This document shows positions 8,340 to 14,314 of a stretch of 21,349 bases of DNA, piece after piece (position 1 is the first letter of the stretch; each line of letters starts with the position of its first letter). Source of the stretch: Eubacterium sp. (GTDB lineage Bacteria; Bacillota_A; Clostridia; Lachnospirales; Lachnospiraceae); assembly GCA_017475785.1 (NCBI GenBank), contig JAFVEX010000075.1, forward strand, positions 1 through 21,349, given 5' to 3'. The notes below the pieces were generated by a model, which saw nothing but the letters and a program-made list of their open reading frames with translations, did no database searches and was not told where the DNA came from. Position numbers and translations under genes: made by a program.

Positions 8340-9194
8340 TTAACCCCTCTCCTGCGGCAGCTCCAGCGTGAAACGGCCGATTTTTCCGTTGCGGAATTCT
8401 TCGAGCAGAATATCCGCCGCTTTTTCCGTGGACAGCTCATTTCCGCGGACAACACAGTTCCTCGATCTCGCGATTCCGGTAAGTATTTCCGGCGGGTTTC
8501 CGCTCTCTTCCACTGCATACTGTGCCGCGAGCGCGCCGGGATACTGCTCCTGCATGCGTGTGATCAGACGAAGAGACAGCTCCTCCCTGTTCAGGATATT
8601 CTGCCGGATCGACCCTGTCAGCGCCAGCAATTCTCCAACCTCCGGATCCTCGAACTTTGGCCACAGGATTCCCGGCGTATCAAGCAGGTCGAGCCCCTTT
8701 TTCAGATGAATCCACTGCTTGCCCTTTGTGACGCCCGGCTGGTTGCCGGTCTTTGCGGAGGCACGGCCTGCAAGGGTGTTGATGAAAGTAGACTTTCCGA
8801 CATTCGGGATACCGGCGACCATCGCGCGGATCGGCCGGTTTTTGAACCCGCGCCGCAGATTCCGTTCAATCCGCTCCTTGCAGGCTTCCTGAATCAGCCC
8901 CTGCACCTTGTTCAGATCCGCGCGGTTTCTAGCGTCAGCGAGCATGGCGCTGCTGCCATCCGCGCGGTAATAAGCCAGCCATGCCTTGTTTGCGTCGTCA
9001 TCTGCCATGTCGGCTTTGTTCAGCACGATCAGCCGGGCCTTTCCCTGCCCCAGCTGCCGGATATCCGGATTGCGGCTCGCCTCCGGAATGCGGGCGTCCA
9101 CAAGCTCAATAATCAGGTCGATCAGCTTCAGGTCTTCCTGCATCTGGCGTCTGGCCTTTGTCATATGACCGGGATACCACTGGATCTGGTTCAT
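8340..9194 (-). CDS. rbgA: Ribosome biogenesis GTPase RbgA (YlqF)
   Basis: RbgA is a circularly permuted GTPase needed for late assembly of the 50S subunit. The motif order confirms the permutation: G4 NKAD at 59-62 comes before G1 GIPNVGKST at 128-136, then PGVTKGKQW and G3 DTPG at 172-175. The N-terminus MNQIQWYPGHMTKARR is the family hallmark. Length is 284 residues, as usual. The ATG at 9194 follows AAGGAG by 7 nt. It heads the rbgA-tlyA-nadK-rnhB-yraN run, downstream of the rplS terminator. In many Firmicutes lepB (signal peptidase I) lies between rplS and rbgA; it is absent here. Confidence 0.95.
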   Translation of the reverse strand: MNQIQWYPGHMTKARRQMQEDLKLIDLIIELVDARIPEASRNPDIRQLGQGKARLIVLNKADMADDDANKAWLAYYRADGSSAMLADARNRADLNKVQGLIQEACKERIERNLRRGFKNRPIRAMVAGIPNVGKSTFINTLAGRASAKTGNQPGVTKGKQWIHLKKGLDLLDTPGILWPKFEDPEVGELLALTGSIRQNILNREELSLRLITRMQEQYPGALAAQYAVEESGNPPEILTGIARSRNCVVRGNELSTEKAADILLEEFRNGKIGRFTLELPQERG

Positions 9195-9220
9195 TGCGGT
9201 TCTCCTTCCAGTATCTTCAG

Positions 9221-9248
9221 ATTACACGCGGCGATCATTTTCCTACAA
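9221..9248 (-). promoter_or_regulatory. Weak candidate promoter for the rbgA operon
   Basis: On the minus strand TTGTAG (9243-9248), a 16-bp spacer and TGTAAT (9221-9226), located between the rplS terminator and rbgA. The -10 matches 5/6 positions but the -35 only about 3/6, so the call rests mostly on position. Confidence 0.35.
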
Positions 9249-9254
9249 TTCCTC

Positions 9255-9287
9255 AGACAAAAGAAGCTGCCGCATAGATACGACAGC
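9255..9287 (-). terminator. Probable intrinsic terminator after rplS
   Basis: The minus-strand transcript can form a stem of 7-9 bp with a short loop (9266-9287; GCTGTCG pairing with CGGCAGC, one G-U pair) followed by the imperfect T-rich run TTCTTTTGTCT. It lies 24 nt after the rplS stop and would end the ylxM-to-rplS operon. Confidence 0.65.
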
Positions 9288-9310
9288 CCCTGAAACATCC
9301 GATATTATAC

Positions 9311-9658
9311 TTATCTAAGCCGCTCTTTAACCTTTGCTGCTTTACCGACACGGTCTCTGAGATAAAACAGTCTCGCGCGTCTTACTTTACCACGGCGGAC
9401 AACTTCGATCTTCTCAACATTCGGGGAATGAAGCGGCCATGTCTTCTCGACGCCGATTCCGTTTGAGGTCTTGCGGACGGTAAAGGTCTCGCGGTTTCCG
9501 CCGCCCTGACGCTTGATCACAACACCTTCAAACACCTGAATACGCTCACGGTTGCCCTCTTTGATTTTGCCGTGCACGCGGATGGTATCTCCTACACGAA
9601 ACGGCGTGATTTCACTTTTCAGCTGTTCTTCTTCGATCTTTTTGATGATTTCGTTCAT
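9311..9658 (-). CDS. rplS: 50S ribosomal protein L19
   Basis: L19 sits at the 30S-50S interface of the ribosome. The 115-residue protein reads [14 protein letters not shown], then [52 protein letters not shown], and ends in a basic segment with [15 protein letters not shown] and KVKERLR, all typical of the family and of normal length. The ATG at 9658 follows AAGGAG by about 8 nt; the frame is open upstream to 9739, but that part lies in the leader and is not family-like. It follows trmD as in most bacteria, but across 293 bp holding its own strong promoter, a structured leader and a tandem repeat, so it can probably be transcribed independently of the upstream genes. Confidence 0.97.
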   Translation of the reverse strand: MNEIIKKIEEEQLKSEITPFRVGDTIRVHGKIKEGNRERIQVFEGVVIKRQGGGNRETFTVRKTSNGIGVEKTWPLHSPNVEKIEVVRRGKVRRARLFYLRDRVGKAAKVKERLR

Positions 9659-9763
9659 GACAAACTCTCCTTTATTGAAATGATGGATGTTCTTATCACC
9701 GATCAACGTGACAGCGGACCATCTGATATACATTCTCACCGGACTCCTCCGGTACAGACAACA
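9659..9763 (-). promoter_or_regulatory. Structured rplS leader, possible L19 autoregulatory element
   Basis: The predicted 105-nt 5' leader of rplS can fold into at least two hairpins on the minus strand. One is a perfect 6-bp stem at 9738-9753 (ACCGGA, loop GGAG, TCCGGT). A second pairs GATGG with CCATC and encloses TGTCAC/GTGATA. Ribosomal protein leaders, including an L19 leader in Firmicutes, are known autoregulatory RNAs. I cannot match this one to the known consensus, so its identity is inferred from position and folding only. Confidence 0.4.
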
Positions 9764-9769
9764 TATGAT

Positions 9770-9798
9770 ATTATAGCGGAATCATATGGAAAAATCAA
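9770..9798 (-). promoter_or_regulatory. Strong internal promoter for rplS
   Basis: On the minus strand TTGATT (9793-9798), exactly 17 bp, then a perfect TATAAT (9770-9775). Predicted start is near 9763. The tandem repeats at 9803-9869 begin just upstream of the -35 box. Confidence 0.8.
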
Positions 9799-9802
9799 CT
9801 AT

Positions 9803-9869
9803 TATTTACCGGAATCCAGCCTGTTTATTTGCCGGAATCCAGCCTGCTATTTACCGGCATCCAGACCAG
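9803..9869. repeat. Three tandem 22-23 bp repeats upstream of the rplS promoter
   Basis: Three near-copies of a unit with core CCGGAATCCAG, starting at 9803, 9826 and 9848 (periods 23 and 22 bp). The first two share 20 of 21 bases; the third is more diverged. On the minus strand each copy reads CTGGATTCCGG or a variant and then AAATAA or AAATAG. They abut the -35 box of the rplS promoter. No spacer structure of a CRISPR type is present. Confidence 0.85.
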
Positions 9870-9951
9870 TTTTCTAAAAAACGCCATACTAAAGAAACAC
9901 AGATTAATTCGAGCCGGTCTGATCCCGGGAGCCGCGCGGTGATGGATTAAA

Positions 9952-11073
9952 TCAGCGTTTCTCTAGAAGTCGGCGCAGCTCCAGCGCGCTTCTTCTGATG
10001 GCCAGAGGATCTTCAGCCAGAGAACCGCCGCGCAGAATCTTAACACAGCGGAATCCAAGCTCTTCCAGATGCTTCCACGGTATGGACAATGAAGACACCG
10101 CCCCTTCGCCGGACTCCGGCACGGCACGTTCAGCCGGTAAAACACCGGAGAGATCCACCACGGCGCAGGGCGTCTGGTCTCCGGCTATTTGGCTCAATGC
10201 GGCCAGGCACGGCTCCGGATCCTGGTCGGTCACAAGCACCAGAAAATCCTGCTTCGCAAACCGGCGTCTTTTTCTCTGGAGTGTCCTGCGGTTATAATTC
10301 AGAATTGTGCCATAGCGCGTAAGCTCCTGCGTCAGCTGCGCGGCATGTCTTTCCGCAGCCTCTGACCCCGTCCAGATACAGGTGACCGCATAGGACTTCT
10401 TCAGCAGATCCGGCCGCCGTTCTCTGGTCCGGCGGACCGCCTCGCCGTGGCGCCATTCTTCCACTTTCCTGTGGTCGCCCGAAAGAAGAATTTCCGGAAC
10501 AGGTTTTCCGTGCCAGATTTCCGGGCGGGTGAAATGCGGATATTCCAGCAGATTATCCTGCAGAGACTCAAAATCAGCGGAAGTCTCGTTTCCCAGCACA
10601 CCCGGAACAAACCGTGACACTGCGTCGATCAGCACCAGCGCGCCGAGCTCGCCGCCGGTCATAACGTAATCGCCGATCGAGATATAATCCGTCACAACCT
10701 CCTCCAGTACGCGCTCATCAATCCCCTCATAGTGGCCGCACAGAAGAATCAGGTCCTTCTCAAGGGAAAGCTCCTCGACCTTTGTCTGTGTGAGAACTTC
10801 TGCCTGCGGTGTCAGGTAGATCACGCGTGTTTCCGGGGAAGTGCGCGCCCTGGCACACTGCACGGCCTGCCAGACAGGCTCCGCTTCCATGACCATTCCG
10901 GCGCCGCCCCCGTAGGGATAATCGTCGACCCGCATATGTTTGTTTGTGGAAAACGCGCGAATAGAAACCGTGTCAACAGAAATCAGTCCATTTCTGATGG
11001 CACGGCCAATCACACTGTTTTGAACGGTCTCCTGAATCATCTCGGGAAACAGGGTTACAACCTGATAATTCAT
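9952..11073 (-). CDS. trmD: tRNA (guanine37-N1)-methyltransferase TrmD with an extra C-terminal domain
   Basis: TrmD methylates G37 next to the anticodon and so prevents frameshifting. Residues 1-226 are a standard SPOUT TrmD: MNYQVVTLFPEM, DDYPYGGGAGMVM at 50-62, LCGHYEGIDERV at 111-122, SIGDYVMTGGELGALV at 132-147, R154, and LQDNLLEYPHFTRPEIWHGK at 171-190, in which D173 matches the catalytic aspartate. The family is normally about 230-255 residues long; this protein has 373. The additional 147 residues (227-373) start SYAVTCIWTGSEAAERH, contain a basic run NRRTLQRKRRRF at 261-272, and end DPLAIRRSALELRRLLEKR. I do not recognise this part. The ATG at 11073 is preferred over one at 11085, which would abut the AAAGGA ribosome binding site. 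It follows rimM by 30 bp. Confidence 0.93.
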   Translation of the reverse strand: MNYQVVTLFPEMIQETVQNSVIGRAIRNGLISVDTVSIRAFSTNKHMRVDDYPYGGGAGMVMEAEPVWQAVQCARARTSPETRVIYLTPQAEVLTQTKVEELSLEKDLILLCGHYEGIDERVLEEVVTDYISIGDYVMTGGELGALVLIDAVSRFVPGVLGNETSADFESLQDNLLEYPHFTRPEIWHGKPVPEILLSGDHRKVEEWRHGEAVRRTRERRPDLLKKSYAVTCIWTGSEAAERHAAQLTQELTRYGTILNYNRRTLQRKRRRFAKQDFLVLVTDQDPEPCLAALSQIAGDQTPCAVVDLSGVLPAERAVPESGEGAVSSLSIPWKHLEELGFRCVKILRGGSLAEDPLAIRRSALELRRLLEKR

Positions 11074-11103
11074 CCGGGTGATCATCCTTTCAGAAGAGTT
11101 TGA

Positions 11104-11631
11104 TTATTTTTTATTCAGATCAAGAAGTCCCGGCAGCAGATGCACCGTCATCTTCTTTGCGTCAAGATCTGTGCGAATCGCGCTGGGCGGAATCACCGGG
11201 ATCAGGATTTCTCCGTATACCGGACTGTCCACCAGATAGACGTCATTGGCGCCTGTCTGCAGCACATCGCGCAGTGTGCCGAGTGTCTCTCCCTCATCTG
11301 ATTCTACGGACAGGCCGATCAGATCCGCGATATAATACTCATTTTCAGCAAGCGGAAGGGCGTCTTCGCGGGACACCAGGAGATCCGCTTTCCGGAAGCG
11401 CTCTGCCTCATCCATGGACCCGATATCTGAGAGCTTCAGGATTACCATGTTTTTGTGGTACTTCACACGCTCAACAGACATGCTCTCCTGCTTTCCGCGG
11501 CTCTCTACCACGACGGTTTTGAGCGCCGAGAACCTCCGCGAGTCGTCTGTCGTCGGAAAAACATTTACTTCTCCGCGGACGCCGTGCGGAGAAGTAATGA
11601 TTCCAATTCTGAGAAAATCCTGCTTACTCAA
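11104..11631 (-). CDS. rimM: 16S rRNA processing protein RimM
   Basis: RimM assists maturation of the 30S subunit and binds S19. The 175-residue protein has an N-terminal barrel domain (FLRIGIITSPHGVRGEVNVF, TTDDSRRF) and a C-terminal PRC-barrel domain (YYIADLIGLSV, LGTLRDVLQTGANDVYLV, EILIPVIPPSAI). The only start that fits the family N-terminus is TTG at 11631; a stop codon lies three codons further upstream in the same frame. The start overlaps the end of khpA by 8 nt and has no good Shine-Dalgarno sequence, so translation probably depends on coupling to khpA. trmD follows. Confidence 0.93.
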   Translation of the reverse strand: MSKQDFLRIGIITSPHGVRGEVNVFPTTDDSRRFSALKTVVVESRGKQESMSVERVKYHKNMVILKLSDIGSMDEAERFRKADLLVSREDALPLAENEYYIADLIGLSVESDEGETLGTLRDVLQTGANDVYLVDSPVYGEILIPVIPPSAIRTDLDAKKMTVHLLPGLLDLNKK

Positions 11632-11854
11632 TGATATCTACGATCACTTTCTGGTCGCTCCTGGAAGAAGCTGCCTTTACTACGGCACGGATTGCCTTGG
11701 CGATCCGGCCGCGTCTTCCGATCACCTTGCCCATGTCCGACTCGGCGACCTTCAGTTCGATCCTGATATCATTACCGCGGGCAGATTCCGTGACGACGAC
11801 ATCGTCCGGATGCTCCACCAGCGCCTTTGCAATGACTTCTACCAGTTCTTTCAT
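11624..11854 (-). CDS. khpA: KH-domain RNA-binding protein KhpA
   Basis: A 76-residue single KH-domain protein, the family usually encoded between rpsP and rimM in Firmicutes. KhpA-type proteins bind RNA and, with KhpB/Jag, influence cell size and division in some species. The RNA-binding GxxG loop is visible in MGKVIGRRGRIAKAIR. The ATG at 11854 (MKELVEVIAKALVEHPDDV) follows GGAGG by about 8 nt; a TTG six codons earlier would lie over that ribosome binding site, so it was rejected. The stop codon overlaps the TTG start of rimM. Confidence 0.93.
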   Translation of the reverse strand: MKELVEVIAKALVEHPDDVVVTESARGNDIRIELKVAESDMGKVIGRRGRIAKAIRAVVKAASSRSDQKVIVDIIE

Positions 11855-11875
11855 AAAACTTACCTCCAGCAATTC

Positions 11876-12121
11876 TTACTTTTCGATGCCGGCCAGTTTG
11901 AAAATTTTCTGAACTACTTCTGTGGGCTGCGCACCATTGTTGAGCCATTTCTTTGCTGCCTCTTCATTGACGGTGAATGCACTCGGATCCTGATTCGGGT
12001 CGTAGGTGCCGATCTCCTCGATAAATCTGCCGTCGCGCGGAGAAGTTGCGTTCGCAACAACGATTCTGTAGTAAGGTGCCTTTTTCTTTCCCATTCTTTT
12101 CAGACGAATTTTCACTGCCAT
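11876..12121 (-). CDS. rpsP: 30S ribosomal protein S16
   Basis: S16 is a small 30S assembly protein. The 81-residue protein begins [20 protein letters not shown] and continues [20 protein letters not shown] and [19 protein letters not shown], with full family length. The ATG at 12121 has GGAGG about 10 nt upstream. It lies 177 bp after ffh and 21 bp before khpA. The ffh-rpsP gap contains an internal hairpin and an A/T-rich stretch, so expression could be adjusted relative to ffh. Confidence 0.97.
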   Translation of the reverse strand: MAVKIRLKRMGKKKAPYYRIVVANATSPRDGRFIEEIGTYDPNQDPSAFTVNEEAAKKWLNNGAQPTEVVQKIFKLAGIEK

Positions 12122-12173
12122 TTTAAGTTATCCTCCATTGATATTAATTAAATGAATAAATTTATATTACAAA

Positions 12174-12189
12174 GCTGCCGAAGGGCAGC
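12174..12189 (-). terminator. GC-rich hairpin between ffh and rpsP, weak terminator or attenuator
   Basis: On the minus strand GCTGCC, loop CTTC, GGCAGC, followed only by TTTG and then an A/T-rich stretch. The stem is strong but the T-tract is short, so partial termination or a 3'-end processing and stability element for ffh mRNA is more likely than full termination. Confidence 0.4.
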
Positions 12190-12278
12190 CCTGCTGACCA
12201 GGTTATGTACCTCTGTGCGCAGACGCACTCTTTTTTATGAATGACCATGCCCCGGAGATCAGGGCGAGATCAGGGCGG

Positions 12279-12311
12279 AATCAGAACGGAAGGTGAAATC
12301 AGAACGGAAGG
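12279..12311. repeat. 18-bp tandem repeat spanning the ffh stop codon
   Basis: The 15-mer AATCAGAACGGAAGG occurs at 12279-12293 and 12297-12311, period 18 bp. The second copy contains the ffh stop codon (12299-12301) and its last codons; the first is a copy lying downstream of the gene. A shorter repeat of GATCAGGGC follows at 12258-12276. Confidence 0.8.
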
Positions 12312-13645
12312 CGGAATCCGCCGAGCTTTCCGCGGCCGCCTTTCATCATGCCGCTCATCTGCTTCATCATCTTCCTGCTCTGGTTGAACTGCTTCACGAA
12401 GCGGTTTACCTCAGAAATATCTACCCCCGCGCCTTTTGCGATCCGCATCTTGCGCGATGGGTTGAGCAGATCGGGATTTGCGCGCTCCGCCGGCGTCATG
12501 GAATGGATCATTGCCTCTTTCCGCGCAAGATCCTTCTCGTCAATCATGCCTTCGATATCCTTCATTTTGCCGCCGACTCCCGGAAGCATATTCAGGACGC
12601 TGGAAAGCCCTCCCATGTTCTGCATCTGCGCCATGCTTTCCAGATAGTCATCAAATCCAAATGAGGCCTTGCGGATTTTCTGCTCCATCTCACGAGCCTT
12701 CTGTTCGTCGATGGCCGCTTCGGCCTTCTCGATCAGGCTCATTACGTCGCCCATTCCGAGAATCCGGCTTGCCATGCGATCCGGGTGGAACGGCTCGAGA
12801 TCCGTCAGCTTCTCTCCCATACCGACATACAGGAGCGGCTTTCCGCAGACGGCCTTAATCGAAAGCGCCGCGCCGCCTCTGGTATCACCGTCGAGCTTCG
12901 TCAGGATCACGCCGTCAATACCGACCTTATCGCTGAAAGCGGAGGCGACGTTGACCGCATCCTGTCCGGTCATGGCATCCACAACCAGGAGTGAGATGTC
13001 GACCTTCACCGCCGCGCGAATATCGGAGAGCTCCTGCATCATATTCTCGTCGATCTCCAGACGGCCTGCCGTGTCAAGGATTATGATATCAAAGCCGTCT
13101 TTTTCGGACTTTTCAACCGCAGCCTTCGCGATATCCACGGGACTGTGGCTGTCGCCCATCGAGAACACCTCTACGCCCTGCTTCTCACCGTTTACCTGCA
13201 GCTGTTTGATCGCCGCCGGCCGGTACACGTCGCAGGCCACCAGAAGCGGTTTACGGCCTTTGGTTTTCAGCTGTCCGGCGAGCTTCGCGGCAGTCGTCGT
13301 CTTGCCGGCGCCCTGAAGACCGGCCATGAGGATCACAGTCCTCTCACCGGCAGGATTCAGCGGAAGCTCTGTCATCTCTGATCCCATCAGGCTTACAAGC
13401 TCATCATGGACGATTTTGATGACCATCTGTCCGGGGTTCAGGCCGTTCATCACGTCTTCGCCTACTGCCTTTTCCTGGACCGACTTCGTAAACGATTTTA
13501 CAACCTTAAAGTTGACGTCGGCCTCCAGAAGGGCAAGCTTCACCTCCCGGAGCGCCTCCTTGACGTCCGCTTCCGTCAGGCGTCCCTTGCTTCGCAGCTT
13601 TTTAAATACATTCTGCAGTTTTTCACTTAAACTCTCAAATGCCAT
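12299..13645 (-). CDS. ffh: Signal recognition particle GTPase Ffh (SRP54)
   Basis: Ffh binds signal sequences of nascent membrane and secreted proteins and, with 4.5S/6S SRP RNA and FtsY, delivers them to the translocon. The 448-residue protein has an N domain at 1-90 (MAFESLSEKLQNVFKKLRSK), a G domain with GLQGAGKTTT at 109-118, DTAGR near 191-195 and TKLDGDTRGGAAL near 250, and a methionine-rich M domain from about 300 to the end, closing with MKQMSGMMKGGRGKLGGFRL and PF. The ATG at 13645 starts 3 bp after the ylxM stop, with GTGAGGA at the end of ylxM as ribosome binding site. No ftsY or smc is seen next to it. Confidence 0.97.
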   Translation of the reverse strand: MAFESLSEKLQNVFKKLRSKGRLTEADVKEALREVKLALLEADVNFKVVKSFTKSVQEKAVGEDVMNGLNPGQMVIKIVHDELVSLMGSEMTELPLNPAGERTVILMAGLQGAGKTTTAAKLAGQLKTKGRKPLLVACDVYRPAAIKQLQVNGEKQGVEVFSMGDSHSPVDIAKAAVEKSEKDGFDIIILDTAGRLEIDENMMQELSDIRAAVKVDISLLVVDAMTGQDAVNVASAFSDKVGIDGVILTKLDGDTRGGAALSIKAVCGKPLLYVGMGEKLTDLEPFHPDRMASRILGMGDVMSLIEKAEAAIDEQKAREMEQKIRKASFGFDDYLESMAQMQNMGGLSSVLNMLPGVGGKMKDIEGMIDEKDLARKEAMIHSMTPAERANPDLLNPSRKMRIAKGAGVDISEVNRFVKQFNQSRKMMKQMSGMMKGGRGKLGGFRLPF

Positions 13646-13648
13646 CTG

Positions 13649-14008
13649 CTATAATTCCTCACGTATGTCCGCGGCCGTCTCACGGATCTGCCGGAACAGA
13701 TTTCCGGTTCTGTCCTCCTGTGTCAGGCCGTCCAGCCCTTCCTCCGCAAGCTTCATGATCCGCTCCACGTCTCTGCGGATTCCCAGAAACTTCTCCACCA
13801 GATGAAGCTGCTTCTCATATTCCTCGAGGGCGCGGTCGCAGCGCTTCACAAGATCGTGGACGCCCTGCCGGCTGATCCCCGCGTCGCGGGCGATCTCACT
13901 GACCGAAAAATCATGAATGACGATTCCTTCGTAGATCTGCTTCTGATGCTCAGTCAGAAGCTCGCCGTAAAAATCATATAACAATGAGCGCTTTACAAAT
14001 GCTTCCAT
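13649..14008 (-). CDS. ylxM: YlxM-family helix-turn-helix protein
   Basis: A 119-residue protein of the UPF0122/YlxM family, which normally precedes ffh in Firmicutes. It has a sigma-70 region-4-like helix-turn-helix at about 20-60 (LTEHQKQIYEGIVIHDFSVS, then EIARDAGISRQGVHDLVKR) followed by helical, coiled-coil-like sequence. It may modulate the SRP genes, but direct evidence for a role is limited. The ATG at 14008 follows GGAGA by about 6 nt. It heads the long operon down to rplS, with a promoter at 14093-14121 overlapping a perfect palindrome. ffh follows after 3 bp. Confidence 0.92.
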   Translation of the reverse strand: MEAFVKRSLLYDFYGELLTEHQKQIYEGIVIHDFSVSEIARDAGISRQGVHDLVKRCDRALEEYEKQLHLVEKFLGIRRDVERIMKLAEEGLDGLTQEDRTGNLFRQIRETAADIREEL

Positions 14009-14049
14009 ATAGTTCTCCAGAACGCTCCCGGCCGGAGACTTTTACCTGT

Positions 14050-14090
14050 AAAAAACACAAAATAAACGAGAGGCGGGAAAACCCACCTCT
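14050..14090 (-). terminator. Probable intrinsic terminator of the gltA transcript
   Basis: On the minus strand AGAGGTGGG, loop TTTT, CCCGCCTCT (9 bp with one G-U pair, 14069-14090) followed by a T-rich run. It lies 180 nt after gltA and between the ylxM promoter and ylxM. The predicted ylxM transcript starts within the 5' arm, so the full hairpin could form only on transcripts arriving from gltA. Confidence 0.65.
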
Positions 14091-14092
14091 GC

Positions 14093-14121
14093 ATATTACT
14101 CTGTTTGCGCAGCTGTGTCAA
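14093..14121 (-). promoter_or_regulatory. Candidate promoter of the ylxM-ffh-...-rplS operon
   Basis: On the minus strand a perfect TTGACA (14116-14121), 17-bp spacer and TAATAT (14093-14098, 4/6). Predicted start is near 14086, about 78 nt before ylxM. The -35 box lies inside one arm of the palindrome at 14110-14143. Confidence 0.6.
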
Positions 14122-14143
14122 GTAAAAAATCTTGACACAGCTG
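14110..14143. promoter_or_regulatory. Perfect 13-bp inverted repeat overlapping -35 boxes, candidate operator
   Basis: CAGCTGTGTCAAG (14110-14122), an 8-nt A/T loop, then CTTGACACAGCTG (14131-14143). No T-tract follows on either strand, so it is not a terminator. Each arm contains TTGACA on one strand. The regulator is unknown. Confidence 0.75.
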
Positions 14144-14220
14144 TGATCCATGGCTGTTATTGTCGTTATGGCCGCTTCTGGTCCTCGCAGTGCGCCGCGC
14201 GGCAGCTTCCTGACGGCTGA

Positions 14221-14314
14221 TTTCAGCACTTCTCAAGCTCTTTGCATTTTCTTTGATGTCTGATGTATTTCAGCGCGTCTCAAGCTCTTTGTATTTTCTG
14301 TGATGTCCGATATA
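14221..14314. repeat. 47-bp tandem duplication of the gltA 3' end
   Basis: Positions 14268-14314 hold the last 14 codons of gltA, its stop and two bases. Positions 14221-14267 hold a second copy with about 41 of 47 bases identical, including a TGA at the same place. The copy would encode YIRHQRKCKELEKC but lies after the real stop and is out of frame with it. Confidence 0.85.

Noticed and set aside
9803..9869. Tandem repeats considered as a CRISPR array
   Set aside because: Units are contiguous without unique spacers and there are no cas genes.
9825..9887. 20-codon minus-strand frame MAFFRKLVWM... running through the tandem repeats
   Set aside because: No Shine-Dalgarno sequence and it is largely made of the repeat unit.
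12215..12236. Hairpin GTGCG/CGCAC followed by TCTTTTTT on the plus strand, terminator-like
   Set aside because: The stem is only 5 bp and no plus-strand gene precedes it; in the minus direction there is no T-tract.
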